A DNA stretch of 64,000 bases from Bacteroidales bacterium (GTDB lineage: Bacteria; Bacteroidota; Bacteroidia; Bacteroidales; P3), in the NCBI GenBank assembly GCA_017960475.1, contig JAGCZH010000006.1, positions 222,842 to 286,841 of the forward strand, given 5' to 3'. Made by a program: the position numbers and the translations under genes. The stretch's first letter is position 1, and every line of letters begins with the position of its first letter. This document shows, piece by piece, positions 7,830-17,455 of this stretch. Under the pieces are notes generated by a model. That model searched no databases, had not been told where the DNA came from, and worked only from the letters and a program-made list of their open reading frames with translations.

Positions 7830-9917
7830 TCAATATGTAATTTCGTCAATGACATTTTGATAGATCTTCACGTGGTATTTGGAACGTAGAGACTCCATCA
7901 ATTGTTTCTCGAGATAGTTTTGATATTCATTAATATAGAATCCACGGGCTTCGGCGCATGATTTCAGACACGGATTCAAAACTTTGTTGACAGATACCAG
8001 CGAGTAGCCTTTTGTCGCGGGGACAACATACAGTCCTTCGTGATAGCTGGACATCTTCAGGTAGTTCTGGTCGGATGATTGAACAAGAATATCCTCGTAT
8101 TTAACGGCATTGGGATCTTTCTCGTTAATGTTGTCAAAAACAGTCTTCAATGCCTGGCCTTTCTTTTTGCACTTGTTAGCCATCTTGAGCGCTTTGGCAG
8201 GAGCCATGGTAGAGCTGTCGAAGACGGTGATAATAGACATATCCAGACGCTCACCCCAGAAATAAGGGGCATCGTCGGGGTTGTCGATATCGCGTTGGGC
8301 GGAGAACTGGGAATAGAAACCAGCCAATCCTACGCTATCGCTGATGGCTTTAGACCATATCATCTTGTCGTTGTACGAGAAGATCATCAATCCATTGCGA
8401 TATTCATCCATAAGGTTTGCGAATTCAGGATGCTCCTCCTCAAGATGGGAGTCGGCATATTCAAAAACCTTATTGTTGATGAAGTTCTCATAACGGTCCT
8501 CAAGATACATGTCGAGGGAATACGACGATTCGGCACGCTGGTTGTCTTGGATAAAGAGAAGCAAATCCTTGGCGGTGTATTCTTTGTCGGCTACAGAGAA
8601 GAGAGGACGCATGTCGGTGACCATATCGTCGCTGTATCTCCACGATCTTGAAAACACCGAGTCGCTGAGTGCGGCGCGACATTCATCGAGAGAGGCGAGG
8701 AAACGTTTGTTTTTCTGTCCTTTCTTGCCAGCGGGCGATTTCATATAAGTTTTGGTATAGTCGATAAAAGAATAGCGTTCTTTACACTGGTCGACAAATA
8801 CTGAGCGAGGTTTTAGGTTTCTGTTGTCACGAGCGAGCCGTTGACGATAATAAGGCTGCATGTCGTTAAAGGAGGGGATGGTGTCGCGACGGATGAGAAG
8901 CAGAATATGCCATCCGAATGTTGAGTGGAAAGGTTTTGAAAACTCGCCAGGTTTTAGCTTGGCCAGTTCTACAACATAGTCAGGAGGTAGCTGGTGGATA
9001 TTCATGTCGGAAAGCAAGCCGCCGTTTACCGCCGATGTATGGTCGTCGCTGTAGTCGGAAGCCACTTTACCGAAATTCTCACCTTCTGATATCTTTTGAT
9101 ATGCCTGACGAGCACGGCCTTCAGCAGAGCGTTTCTGCGGGTCTTCCGATATCCATATATGCTGGAATGTAGCTTTCCCGTAGAAAGGAGTCTTGTTGAA
9201 AAGCTTGATGACATGGTAGCCGTATGCAGAGCGTACAGGCAGGGAAACCTGGCCTGGCTGAAGAGCATACGATGCCGACTCGAAAGGATAGACCATATCG
9301 AATACTGTGAAATTGCCCAAGTTGCCTAAATCTTGACGTCGTGGATCCTCGGGAGGTACATGGTCTTCATCGAATCGAGCCATAGCAGCCTCTTTGGCAA
9401 CATCCATAAAATCCTCGCCCGACATAACACGTTTGTAATATGACATTGCCTTGTTATATGCTTTCAAAGTATCCTCAGGAGATGGATTTCGGACAAGACG
9501 CACAAAAATATGCGCGGCATTAAGGGTATAGTGGTTACGTTCGTAAGCCTCCTCAAGAATGTTGTTGAGGGTAACCGAGTCAATAAGGTAAGGAGCGGCC
9601 AGTTCGTTACGATAGCCTTCAAGTTCCTTGATTAGCGAAGGGTCTTTGTCTATTTGCTGAGCGTACGCATCGACGAGTTTGGTTCTGTAGTTGACAAAGA
9701 GCTGTACATATTCCTCCAATGCTTGACGTTTCTCATAAGTGCATGCTGTAGGGGCGGCTTTGGGATCCTTACCGACAGAGCGCAGAAACTCATTCATGAA
9801 CTCCGACTTGAGAATCTTCTGGCCATTGATTTCAAAGACCACAGGATCATTATTGTTTTGGGCCTGCAGCGATAATGATATCATTGCAGCAAACAGAAAG
9901 ACAAAAAGTTTCCTCAT
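7830..9917 (-). CDS. Large periplasmic PpiC-type peptidyl-prolyl isomerase
   Basis: 695 residues with a signal peptide ending SLQAQ. The N-terminal helical part (VFEINGQKILKSEFMNEFLR) is the SurA/PrsA-type chaperone module. Two parvulin domains follow, at about 133-240 (AAHIFVRL ... SAYGYHVIKLF) and 248-350 (FQHIWISEDP ... STFGWHILLLIRR). The C-terminal 340 residues have no catalytic signature I recognise and may bind clients. The usual role is folding of secreted or outer-membrane proteins. The upstream gap to guaB is 98 bases and consists almost entirely of GTTTAAA/TTTTACG repeats, with no clear promoter, so read-through from guaB is possible. Confidence 0.85.
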   Translation of the reverse strand: MRKLFVFLFAAMISLSLQAQNNNDPVVFEINGQKILKSEFMNEFLRSVGKDPKAAPTACTYEKRQALEEYVQLFVNYRTKLVDAYAQQIDKDPSLIKELEGYRNELAAPYLIDSVTLNNILEEAYERNHYTLNAAHIFVRLVRNPSPEDTLKAYNKAMSYYKRVMSGEDFMDVAKEAAMARFDEDHVPPEDPRRQDLGNLGNFTVFDMVYPFESASYALQPGQVSLPVRSAYGYHVIKLFNKTPFYGKATFQHIWISEDPQKRSAEGRARQAYQKISEGENFGKVASDYSDDHTSAVNGGLLSDMNIHQLPPDYVVELAKLKPGEFSKPFHSTFGWHILLLIRRDTIPSFNDMQPYYRQRLARDNRNLKPRSVFVDQCKERYSFIDYTKTYMKSPAGKKGQKNKRFLASLDECRAALSDSVFSRSWRYSDDMVTDMRPLFSVADKEYTAKDLLLFIQDNQRAESSYSLDMYLEDRYENFINNKVFEYADSHLEEEHPEFANLMDEYRNGLMIFSYNDKMIWSKAISDSVGLAGFYSQFSAQRDIDNPDDAPYFWGERLDMSIITVFDSSTMAPAKALKMANKCKKKGQALKTVFDNINEKDPNAVKYEDILVQSSDQNYLKMSSYHEGLYVVPATKGYSLVSVNKVLNPCLKSCAEARGFYINEYQNYLEKQLMESLRSKYHVKIYQNVIDEITY

Positions 9918-9928
9918 TATAACTGTAA

Positions 9929-9988
9929 GAGTTTAAGAGTTTAAAGGTTTTACGTTTAAAAGTTAAATGGGTTAAAAGTTTAAAGGTC
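9929..9988. repeat. Intergenic GTTTAAA/TTTTACG repeat block
   Basis: The gap between guaB and the PPIase gene is made of imperfect copies of AGTTTAAAGG and TTTTACGTTTAAA. The same words recur in at least nine other gaps of this window. No ORF or terminator is visible inside. Confidence 0.7.
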
Positions 9989-10015
9989 CACGTGAATGGG
10001 CTATTGTTTCGTTTT

Positions 10016-11488
10016 TTATCTCGAATAGTTTGGAGCCTCGCGTGTGATGGCGATGTCGTGGGGGTGGCTTTCGGTGCGACCAGCAGCGGTGATACGGATG
10101 AATTTGGCCTTTTGCAGGGTTGTGATATCTTTAGAACCGGTATAACCCATACCCGCTTTAAGTCCGCCGACAAGCTGATAAAGCACTTCGTTAAGGGATC
10201 CTTTGTAAGGCACACGTCCCACAACACCTTCGGGTACAAGTTTCTTGACATCGGTCTCTTTGTCCTGGAAATAGCGGTCTTTCGACCCACTCTGCATGGC
10301 TTCGAGAGAGCCCATGCCACGATAGGACTTGAATTTACGACCCTCAAAAATGATAGTCTCGCCTGGCGCCTCATCGACACCGGCGACAAGAGAACCAATC
10401 ATAATGCTGCTGGCGCCAGCGGCGAGTGCTTTCACAATGTCACCACTGTAGCGAATACCGCCATCAGCGATGATAGGTATCTCTATACCTGCTTGTTTTA
10501 GAGCTCCGGCCACCTCGCAAACCGCGGTAAGCTGAGGAACACCGATACCTGCGATGATACGGGTAGAGCAAATGCTTCCAGGGCCTATACCGACTTTCAC
10601 TGCGTCAGCGCCAGCCTCAGCGAGCATTAGGGCTGCCTCGCCGGTGGCAATATTGCCAACCACAACATCGAGCTCAGGATATTTGGCCTTAACACTCTTC
10701 AGAGCCTCGACAACACGAATGCTGTGACCATGGGCTGTGTCAATAACAATGGCGTCAGCGCCAGCGGCGACAAGAGCGTCGACACGGTCCATCATATCGG
10801 CGGTAATGCCAACGCCAGCGGCGACACGCAGTCGACCGTTGCTGTCCTTGCAAGCGTTGGGGTGCTCCTTGTTTTTCATGATGTCGCTATAGGTGATAAG
10901 ACCCACGAACTGACCTTCATTGTTGACGACAGGGAGTTTCTCTATCTTGTGTTCCTGAAGTATTTCGGCAGCCTCATCGAAAGTGGTGCCCTCATGGGTT
11001 GTGATAAGGTCGGTGATCATTATCTCGCTGAGAGGACGACTCATGTTGCGCTCGAAGCGGAGGTCACGGTTGGTGACCATACCCAAAAGATTGCGATTCG
11101 AATCAACAATAGGGATACCTCCAATATGATATTCGTGCATAAGGCCCAAAGCATCCTTGACAAGGGCGTCCTTGCCTAAAGTAACTGGGTCGACGATCAT
11201 GCCGTTTTCAGAGCGCTTCACCTTGCGCACCTCATTGGCCTGACGTTCAATGCTCATGTTTTTGTGCAGCACACCAATACCGCCTTCCTGTGCCATTCCG
11301 ATAGCCATCTCAGCTTCGGTCACAGTGTCCATAGCGGCACTAACCATAGGAATGTTGAGAGTGATGTTACGAGAGAAACGCGAATTAACCTTTACTTCGC
11401 GGGGAAGAATGTCTGAATAACTGGGAACGAGGAGAACGTCATCATAGGTCAAACCCTCGCCGATAAATTTTGTGGTGTCTGTATACAT
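10016..11488 (-). CDS. guaB: Inosine-5'-monophosphate dehydrogenase
   Basis: 490 residues from the ATG at 11488 ([20 protein letters not shown], the canonical IMPDH start). The open frame extends 24 codons upstream, across the promoter, and that part is not coding. It oxidises IMP to XMP with NAD+, the committed step of GMP synthesis. The catalytic loop GPGSICSTR places the active Cys at about residue 307. Two CBS domains sit at about 95-210 ([19 protein letters not shown] and [20 protein letters not shown]) and probably sense adenine/guanine nucleotides. The flap and C-terminal barrel ([18 protein letters not shown]) are complete. A promoter candidate lies about 20 bases upstream. Confidence 0.97.
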   Translation of the reverse strand: MYTDTTKFIGEGLTYDDVLLVPSYSDILPREVKVNSRFSRNITLNIPMVSAAMDTVTEAEMAIGMAQEGGIGVLHKNMSIERQANEVRKVKRSENGMIVDPVTLGKDALVKDALGLMHEYHIGGIPIVDSNRNLLGMVTNRDLRFERNMSRPLSEIMITDLITTHEGTTFDEAAEILQEHKIEKLPVVNNEGQFVGLITYSDIMKNKEHPNACKDSNGRLRVAAGVGITADMMDRVDALVAAGADAIVIDTAHGHSIRVVEALKSVKAKYPELDVVVGNIATGEAALMLAEAGADAVKVGIGPGSICSTRIIAGIGVPQLTAVCEVAGALKQAGIEIPIIADGGIRYSGDIVKALAAGASSIMIGSLVAGVDEAPGETIIFEGRKFKSYRGMGSLEAMQSGSKDRYFQDKETDVKKLVPEGVVGRVPYKGSLNEVLYQLVGGLKAGMGYTGSKDITTLQKAKFIRITAAGRTESHPHDIAITREAPNYSR

Positions 11489-11505
11489 AATAATAAAATT
11501 TCGTG

Positions 11506-11542
11506 CAAAAATACTAAAAAAAAGCGACATGGGAAAAACAAA
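11506..11542 (-). promoter_or_regulatory. Promoter candidate for guaB
   Basis: On the minus strand a -7 box TATTTTTG lies at 11513-11506. A TTTG at 11542-11539 could be the -33 element, although the spacing is a few bases longer than ideal. It lies just upstream of the chosen guaB start and supports rejecting the longer frame. Confidence 0.5.
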
Positions 11543-11581
11543 AAAACAAAGATTTTGCAAATACTTAATTCTCCGAACAAA

Positions 11582-11601
11582 AGAGCCTGAAAAAAGGCTC
11601 T
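11582..11601. other. Short inverted repeat in the guaB / barrel-gene divergent gap
   Basis: A 7-bp perfect stem (AGAGCCT / AGGCTCT) with a 6-base A-rich loop lies between the two divergent promoters. It has no strong U-run on either strand, so it is not a convincing terminator. It could be an operator-like site or chance. Confidence 0.3.
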
Positions 11602-11646
11602 ACAACTCTCTCTCTACGCCTTATTTTTAATACTAAAAACCTTATA

Positions 11647-11669
11647 TTGCATATTTTTTATTACCTTTG
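11647..11669 (+). promoter_or_regulatory. Promoter candidate for the 11764 gene
   Basis: The -7 box TACCTTTG is at 11662-11669 and a TTG at 11647-11649 is the nearest -33-like element (short spacing). The 90 bases that follow are an AT-rich leader. The box position supports the ATG at 11764 over an earlier ATG at 11719. Confidence 0.45.
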
Positions 11670-11763
11670 CAAATCAAAAAACGACAATAGCCAAAAGTGA
11701 CTACAATCAATTGTTTTTTTGGACACAAATACAACTGATTTCACCCCCAAAAACAGGATTCCA

Positions 11764-13101
11764 ATGAGAGCGACACTAATACTTTTCCTCGCCATTTTGT
11801 CAAGCGGCATTGTTATGGCTCAAACCGACGACAACATCACCACAAGGTGGGGCCAACTGGCATTCGCCTCTTCTCAAGCCGACATGCACACTTTGGCCAC
11901 ACCGTCGACCACAGCCTCAAACCTCTTGCATGGCATCCATCACCTGTTTCTCAATGTCGACGCCGACGCTTTTTTCTACGATGTGGAGAACTCAATGCCT
12001 TTTGCCAAAGGATATACTATCACAGGTTTCAGGTTGACCCCTACTCTTAACTATGGCATCAACCAACGCTCACGCCTTCGTGTTGGTATGGATGTGAGTC
12101 TTTTTGCAGGCATGGACTCCCTCTATTCCGCGAAACCTGTATTTTCACTTATCTATATGCCTACCCAGTGGTTGATTATCACAGCGGGAACCATCAACGG
12201 CGGCCTTCATCACGACTTGGGGTTGCCGGCCTACGACCCCGCCCGTTGGATAACCAATCCTGTCGAAAACGGACTTCAAATAGAGACCGACACTCGCCAT
12301 TGGAACAGCGACACATGGCTGGATTGGGAACACTATCTCAAGCCCTGGACCCCCGACCAGGAACGTTTCACCATGGGCAGCCGCCACGTTGTAAACTTTT
12401 TTAAATACACCAGATCAACAGGGCACCCACATCCACCTTGTTGCGCAATACCGATGGCTGTGCATGACACAATGAATAGAGACACCATTGTATCGTTTGT
12501 TGGTGACTGCTTCACACCAGAGCAACAGAGCTTCAATATCGACATTCCTTTCCATTTTCTCGCCAGCCACAGGGGCGGCGAAGTGAAAACCATCGACACC
12601 AATACCGTCACCACTTTCAATGAGCGCATAGGCCTTCGTCTGCGCTATCTGAAAAGCAACCTTCTCAAAGGCCGCACTCATCGGGTGCAAGCGGACTTTC
12701 CTCTCTACTTCTACCACCTCGAAGACTCTCAGTTGGATCATGGCGGCAAAGGCTTCTACCCCACCCTTCGATATGAGTTCATAAACGCCAACATCAACGA
12801 ACAGCGGGGATGGTGCTTCCATTCCACTGCTGGATATTGGCATGGAGACCACTATTTCAGCAACTTTGGATCTCCTCAATTTTTCTCTGCCAACAGCTAC
12901 AGTTTACTTCATCTGCACGCTTCTCCGTCTCTCAGCGAAGACATTCGCGACATGATAACAGCCGACATTGCCTTTGAACACGAATTCCGTGATTTAAAAC
13001 TTGGCATTCAAGTCAATGCTTTCTATGATTTGACGCTCCAAAAGACCGATTTCATATTTGCTTTCTACATGCGTTTCGGAGGCGATTTTGTCATTTTCTG
13101 A
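11764..13101 (+). CDS. Putative outer-membrane beta-barrel protein
   Basis: 445 residues from the ATG at 11764, which gives a clean signal peptide (MRATLILFLAILSSGIVMAQ). The ATG at 11719 would add 15 polar residues ahead of it. The body is rich in amphipathic strands with aromatic girdle residues and ends GGDFVIF, a terminal Phe typical of barrels inserted by BamA. I do not recognise a named family. Many His and Trp residues occur (HHLF, HYLKPW, STGHPHPPCC). It lies 64 bases upstream of a zinc exporter gene that has its own -7 box, so a link with metal efflux is possible but unproven. Confidence 0.55.
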   Translation: MRATLILFLAILSSGIVMAQTDDNITTRWGQLAFASSQADMHTLATPSTTASNLLHGIHHLFLNVDADAFFYDVENSMPFAKGYTITGFRLTPTLNYGINQRSRLRVGMDVSLFAGMDSLYSAKPVFSLIYMPTQWLIITAGTINGGLHHDLGLPAYDPARWITNPVENGLQIETDTRHWNSDTWLDWEHYLKPWTPDQERFTMGSRHVVNFFKYTRSTGHPHPPCCAIPMAVHDTMNRDTIVSFVGDCFTPEQQSFNIDIPFHFLASHRGGEVKTIDTNTVTTFNERIGLRLRYLKSNLLKGRTHRVQADFPLYFYHLEDSQLDHGGKGFYPTLRYEFINANINEQRGWCFHSTAGYWHGDHYFSNFGSPQFFSANSYSLLHLHASPSLSEDIRDMITADIAFEHEFRDLKLGIQVNAFYDLTLQKTDFIFAFYMRFGGDFVIF

Positions 13102-13115
13102 TATTTGCAACTGGG

Positions 13116-13140
13116 TTGCACTTTTATGTAGGTAATTTTG
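13116..13140 (+). promoter_or_regulatory. Promoter candidate for the zinc exporter
   Basis: TAATTTTG at 13133-13140 matches the -7 box and TTG at 13116-13118 is a possible -33 element. The start codon is 26 bases downstream. A metal-responsive operator could overlap this site, but I see no clear Fur-type palindrome. Confidence 0.45.
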
Positions 13141-13165
13141 CATCCAGAATCAAACATCAAAAGAA

Positions 13166-15241
13166 ATGACACACTCCGATAACAATCAAGAAAATAGACA
13201 TTCCGGACACCATCACCATGACCATTGCCATAATGAGTGCTCGTGCCATCATGAACATCATGAGCATGAGCATCATCATGAGCATGAACACCATCATGGA
13301 CATCATCATGATCATGAGCATCACCATCATCACCATGAGGGCGGAACCCGGCATCAGCTGATACTTATTTTGGTCACCGCCGTCCTGCTGGCAGGAGCGG
13401 TGATTGTCGAACACACTTGCCACCTGGCGTTTTGGCAGCTGCTCCTTGTCTTTCTCGTACCCTACCTTCTGGTCGGGTTCGACACATTGAAGGAGGCCGC
13501 CGAAGGTCTGCTGCACGGCGAAGCCTTCAACGAGCATTTTCTCATGTCTATTGCCACCATCGGCGCATTGTCCATAGGTTTCCTGCCCGGAGCCGAACCA
13601 CAGTTCGCCGAGGCAGTCTTCGTCATGCTTTTCTTTCAGGTCGGCGAACTTTTTGAAGGCTATGCCGAAGGCAAAAGCCGCGACAGCATCGCCCACCTTA
13701 TGGAGATACGTCCCGACAGCGCACATGTGGTGCGCAACGGTGATACCCTGACGGTTGCTCCCGACACCATTGCTGTTGGTGAGACCATCATCGTGCAACC
13801 CGGCGAGAAGGTGCCCTTGGATGCCGTCATCCTTGAAGGAGCAACAACCCTCAACACCGTTGCCCTGACCGGCGAGAGCATGCCTCGCGAGGCAGGTGTC
13901 GACGACGAACTCATTTCCGGATGCGTCAACATCAGCGGCATGGTCAAAGCCCGTGTCACCAAGAGCTTCGGCGAGAGCACAGCATCGAAAATCATCCAGC
14001 TGGTGTCCGATGCCGCCGAGCACAAATCCCACAGCGAGACCTTCATCGCCCGTTTCGCCAGAATCTACACCCCCGTCGTGGTCTTTGCCGCATTGGCGTT
14101 GGCGCTGATTCCGCCGCTGTTTGCCGAAAGCTTCGCCACAGCCTTCCCCGTTTGGCTATACCGCGCGCTTCTGTTTCTGATAGTCTCATGTCCTTGCGCT
14201 CTGGTCATCAGCGTGCCTCTCACATTCTTCGGCGGCATAGGAGGCGCCTCGCGGCACGGCATCCTTGTCAAAGGAGCCAACTATATGGATGTCCTGTCGA
14301 AAATCGGCACCGTGGTCTTCGACAAGACCGGCACCCTGACACACGGACGTTTCGCCGTCGAGGCGGTGCATCCCGAACAGTGCGACGAGCAACAGCTGCT
14401 GCATCTGGCCGCCCATGTGGAGCATTTCTCCACCCATCCCATAGGTGCCGCGCTGCGTGACGCCTTCCCCGATGAAGCCACCGACGGCTGCAGCGTCAAC
14501 GAGGTGACCGAGATTGCCGGTCGCGGCATTACCGCAAGGATTGGAAACACAGAATCGAAAGTGGTGGCTGTGGGCAACAGCAAGCTGATGGACGACATCG
14601 GAGCCAAATGGCACGACTGCACACATAAAGGCACCATAATCCATGTGGCCATAGACGGCGAATATGCTGGACATATCGTCATCAACGATCAGATAAAAAA
14701 GGAATCCGCTTCCACCATATCCACACTGAAGGAACTCGGTGTATCGCGCACCGTGATGCTCACCGGCGACCGTGAGGAAGTCGGAATACATGTGGCACAG
14801 CAACTTGGCATCGATGAATGCCACTGCGAGCTGCTTCCCACCGACAAAGTGAAGCAGATAGAGCAACTACTCTCTATGAGAACTGACAACCATTCCCTCG
14901 CCTTCGTGGGCGACGGAATCAACGACGCACCCGTGCTAGCCCGTGCCGATGTGGGCATCGCAATGGGAGGACTGGGCAGCGACGCCGCCATCGAAGCCGC
15001 CGATGTGGTGCTGATGGACGACAACCCATTCAAAATAGCACTCGCCATACGGATTGCTCGCCGCACCTTGCGCATCGCCCGTCAGAATGTCGTCTTCGCC
15101 ATCGGAGTGAAACTGGCCGTGCTCGCTCTCGCCACAGTCGGATTAGCCACACTGTGGATGGCCGTTTTCGCTGATGTCGGAGTCACCGTGCTCGCTGTTC
15201 TGAACGCCATGAGAGCAATAAAAATGAGAAACCAACGTTAA
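13166..15241 (+). CDS. P1B-type Zn/Cd/Pb-exporting ATPase with a His-rich N-terminus
   Basis: 691 residues. Residues 13-60 are almost pure His, Glu and Asp (about 30 His) and replace the CxxC metal-binding domain usual in ZntA. The ATPase core is complete: TGES at about 235, CPC in SCPCALVIS at about 342 (metal path), DKTGTL at about 385 (phosphorylated Asp), the HP motif in STHPIGAAL, and GDGINDAP at about 581. The last helices carry [16 protein letters not shown], where the Asp-x-Gly is the signature of the Zn2+/Cd2+/Pb2+ subgroup (P1B-2). It pumps divalent metal out of the cytoplasm. The Fur-family gene begins 25 bases downstream, so they form an operon. Confidence 0.93.
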   Translation: MTHSDNNQENRHSGHHHHDHCHNECSCHHEHHEHEHHHEHEHHHGHHHDHEHHHHHHEGGTRHQLILILVTAVLLAGAVIVEHTCHLAFWQLLLVFLVPYLLVGFDTLKEAAEGLLHGEAFNEHFLMSIATIGALSIGFLPGAEPQFAEAVFVMLFFQVGELFEGYAEGKSRDSIAHLMEIRPDSAHVVRNGDTLTVAPDTIAVGETIIVQPGEKVPLDAVILEGATTLNTVALTGESMPREAGVDDELISGCVNISGMVKARVTKSFGESTASKIIQLVSDAAEHKSHSETFIARFARIYTPVVVFAALALALIPPLFAESFATAFPVWLYRALLFLIVSCPCALVISVPLTFFGGIGGASRHGILVKGANYMDVLSKIGTVVFDKTGTLTHGRFAVEAVHPEQCDEQQLLHLAAHVEHFSTHPIGAALRDAFPDEATDGCSVNEVTEIAGRGITARIGNTESKVVAVGNSKLMDDIGAKWHDCTHKGTIIHVAIDGEYAGHIVINDQIKKESASTISTLKELGVSRTVMLTGDREEVGIHVAQQLGIDECHCELLPTDKVKQIEQLLSMRTDNHSLAFVGDGINDAPVLARADVGIAMGGLGSDAAIEAADVVLMDDNPFKIALAIRIARRTLRIARQNVVFAIGVKLAVLALATVGLATLWMAVFADVGVTVLAVLNAMRAIKMRNQR
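13196..13345 (+). repeat. Low-complexity CAT/GAG codon tract
   Basis: The DNA encoding the His-rich tail is a run of CATCATGAGCAT-type repeats. Such simple sequence can expand or contract by slippage, so tail length may vary between strains. On the opposite strand it creates a false Met-rich frame. Confidence 0.7.
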
Positions 15242-15266
15242 TCATAATACTTCATTTACTGTTTAC

Positions 15267-15683
15267 ATGACTGACGAAGAGACTTTACATAATGCCGGCA
15301 TACGCATCACCGCGGTGAGACTGATGATTTGGAAACAGATACGTCATGGTTTCAATAGTGTTTTCAGCCTTTACGACCTTGAAGAGGCTATGCCAACCGT
15401 CGACCGCAGCACCCTGTTCCGAACCCTGACACTTTTCAGCGACGCACACCTGCTCCACAACGTCGACGACGGTAGCGGTTCTCAGAAATACTGCGTCTGC
15501 CATCACGACGACACCCGCCACTGCCTCGGCCATGTACATCTTACTTGCGTCAAATGTCACAAAACATTCTGCCTCAACAATGTCACCATCCCTCCCGTCA
15601 CCTTGCCGGAAGGCTTCATTCCAGAGGAGACCGAATATGTTGTGAAAGGCATCTGCGGCCACTGCTCGACAAAGCCCCATTAG
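15267..15683 (+). CDS. Fur-family metal-responsive repressor, probably Zur-like
   Basis: 138 residues, typical for the family. The N-terminal winged helix includes AGIRITAVRLMIWKQI and the recognition segment PTVDRSTLFRTLTLF. The C-terminal dimer domain has the regulatory-site pattern HCLGHVHLTCVKCHKTFC and a second pair CGHC near the end, giving the two CxxC pairs of the structural zinc site. Fur, Zur and PerR cannot be separated by sequence alone, but the partnership with a zinc-type exporter 25 bases upstream favours zinc sensing. It probably controls its own operon. Confidence 0.85.
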   Translation: MTDEETLHNAGIRITAVRLMIWKQIRHGFNSVFSLYDLEEAMPTVDRSTLFRTLTLFSDAHLLHNVDDGSGSQKYCVCHHDDTRHCLGHVHLTCVKCHKTFCLNNVTIPPVTLPEGFIPEETEYVVKGICGHCSTKPH

Positions 15684-15822
15684 TTTTTTTTGTAGTCTTT
15701 CGCAAAAAAACTTAATATTTCTTAAAATAACGGACTCATAGCGAACCCATAGCGGACCCACAGCCTTCCTCCCCCGAAGGATAATTATTTTTCTATAATC
15801 GTTTTTTTTTATTATCTTTGCA

Positions 15823-15830
15823 ATGTGTGA
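15823..15830 (+). promoter_or_regulatory. -7 box candidate for the first C1 peptidase gene
   Basis: TATCTTTG, followed by a leader of about 70 bases before the ATG at 15904. The upstream DNA is T-rich and has no clear TTTG at the right spacing. The box overlaps the earliest in-frame ATG (15823), which excludes that start. Confidence 0.5.
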
Positions 15831-15903
15831 CATGAGCAAATATCATGTCCATTATTATCATAAAATACTAAATGATAAGCAAATAATAAAACACTCCATA
15901 TTT

Positions 15904-17328
15904 ATGAACAAAAGAATTATCTCCTTATTGGCTCTAGCCTTGATAGCCACAGGTGTGCAAGCCCAGAAAAACAAAAGCGTCTCGCAGAATGACAACGGCG
16001 GCATCAGCAGCGAGATGATGCAACAAATCAAGAAAAGCTACGGCGGCAGCGCCAGCGACAAAGCCATGCGCAACATCATGGTAAACCAAAGCCCTGCCAA
16101 ATTGGCAATGAATTATGAAAACGCCACCAAGTTCGACTCACATTTCAGCAACCGTGTTGTCAGCAAAGCCGTCACCGACCAGAAATCGAGCGGCCGCTGC
16201 TGGATGTTCACAGGCATGAATGTGATGCGCAACAAAGCCATTCGTCAGCATAACCTGCCTGCCGATTTCCAGTTCTCTCAGGCCTACACCTTTTTCTATG
16301 ACCAATTGGAGAAAAGCAATCTTTTCCTCCAGGCCATCATTGACACTTACAAGAAACCCATGAGCGACCAAGAGGTTGAATGGCTCTTCAAGAACCCTAT
16401 CGGCGACGGTGGCCAGTTCACCGGCATAGCCAATCTGGTGGAGAAATACGGCCTCGTCCCCAGCGACGTGATGCCCGAGACCTACAACACCAACAACACC
16501 TCCTCTATCAGCGGCCTCCTCTCTCTCAAACTCCGCGAGTTCGGACTTGAGCTGCGCGATATGGCCGCACAGAAAAACATGACCACTCAGAAACTCAACG
16601 CCCGCAAAACCGAGATGCTCAGCACCATTTATAGAATGCTGGCGCTCACCATGGGTGAACCACCGACAGAGTTCACCTGGACACAACGCAACGCCAAAGG
16701 CGAGGTCGTCAGCACCGAGAAATACACCCCAAAATCCTTCTTCGAGGAATTCGCCAAGACCGATTTCTCCAAATACTATATGGTGATGAACGACCCCACA
16801 CGCGAATACTACAAAGTGTATGAAATTCAGTACGACCGCCACGTCTACGACGGCCAGAACTGGCGCTACATCAACCTGCCCATGAACGAGATCGCCCCCA
16901 TGTGCATCGCCTCCATCAAAGACAGCACCATGATGTACTTCAGCTGCGATGTGGGAAAATTCCTCGACCGCGACAAAGGCTATATGGACCCCGCCAACTA
17001 TGACTACGGCTCTTTGATGGGCACCACCTTCGGCATGGACAAGAAACAGCGTGTCAGCACTTTCGCCAGCGGCTCAAGCCACGCCATGACCCTTTGCGCT
17101 GTCGACCTCGACGCCAACGGCAAACCAATTAAATGGATGGTCGAAAACAGCTGGGGCCCCAACTACGGCTACCAAGGCAACCTAATCATGAGCGACGACT
17201 GGTTCAACGAGTACATGTTCCGTGTTGTCCTTGAGGAGAAATACATTCCCGACAATATCAAAGCTCTGCTCTCTCAGAAGCCCATCATGCTCCCCGCCTG
17301 GGATCCCATGTTCGCCCCAGAGGAATAA
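15904..17328 (+). CDS. Secreted aminopeptidase C / bleomycin hydrolase-type C1 peptidase
   Basis: 474 residues from the ATG at 15904, which gives a signal peptide ending TGVQAQ. The papain-like catalytic set is visible: Gln and Cys99 in VTDQKSSGRCWMFTG, His393 in GSSHAMTLCAVD and Asn415 in MVENSWGPNYGYQG. Length and spacing fit bleomycin hydrolase/PepC enzymes, which form hexamers and trim N-terminal residues from peptides. Bacterial PepC is usually cytoplasmic, whereas this version is exported, as often seen in Bacteroidetes. A related but shorter C1 peptidase follows 127 bases downstream under its own promoter. Confidence 0.9.
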   Translation: MNKRIISLLALALIATGVQAQKNKSVSQNDNGGISSEMMQQIKKSYGGSASDKAMRNIMVNQSPAKLAMNYENATKFDSHFSNRVVSKAVTDQKSSGRCWMFTGMNVMRNKAIRQHNLPADFQFSQAYTFFYDQLEKSNLFLQAIIDTYKKPMSDQEVEWLFKNPIGDGGQFTGIANLVEKYGLVPSDVMPETYNTNNTSSISGLLSLKLREFGLELRDMAAQKNMTTQKLNARKTEMLSTIYRMLALTMGEPPTEFTWTQRNAKGEVVSTEKYTPKSFFEEFAKTDFSKYYMVMNDPTREYYKVYEIQYDRHVYDGQNWRYINLPMNEIAPMCIASIKDSTMMYFSCDVGKFLDRDKGYMDPANYDYGSLMGTTFGMDKKQRVSTFASGSSHAMTLCAVDLDANGKPIKWMVENSWGPNYGYQGNLIMSDDWFNEYMFRVVLEEKYIPDNIKALLSQKPIMLPAWDPMFAPEE

Positions 17329-17381
17329 CTTAATATTTCAACTATAGCTAGACTGAGAAAGAAAATACTATTTCTTTTCGC

Positions 17382-17408
17382 TTGGTTCAAAAAACTTTCG
17401 TATCTTTG
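17382..17408 (+). promoter_or_regulatory. Promoter for the second C1 peptidase gene
   Basis: TTGG at 17382-17385 and TATCTTTG at 17401-17408 form a Bacteroidetes-type promoter. The leader to the ATG at 17456 is about 40 bases and very A-rich. Confidence 0.6.
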
Positions 17409-17455
17409 CACCCGCAATTCACGCAAATAAGTAAAATATAATTAATTATAAACCA

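Noticed and set aside
13157..14032. A Met-rich open frame on the minus strand opposite the zinc exporter
   Set aside because: It is the reverse reading of CAT-rich His codons (ATG on the other strand) and has no homology; the plus-strand ATPase has every family motif.
15267..15683. Possible PerR peroxide regulator
   Set aside because: Cannot be excluded by motif, but the operon with a zinc-type exporter makes zinc sensing more likely than peroxide sensing.
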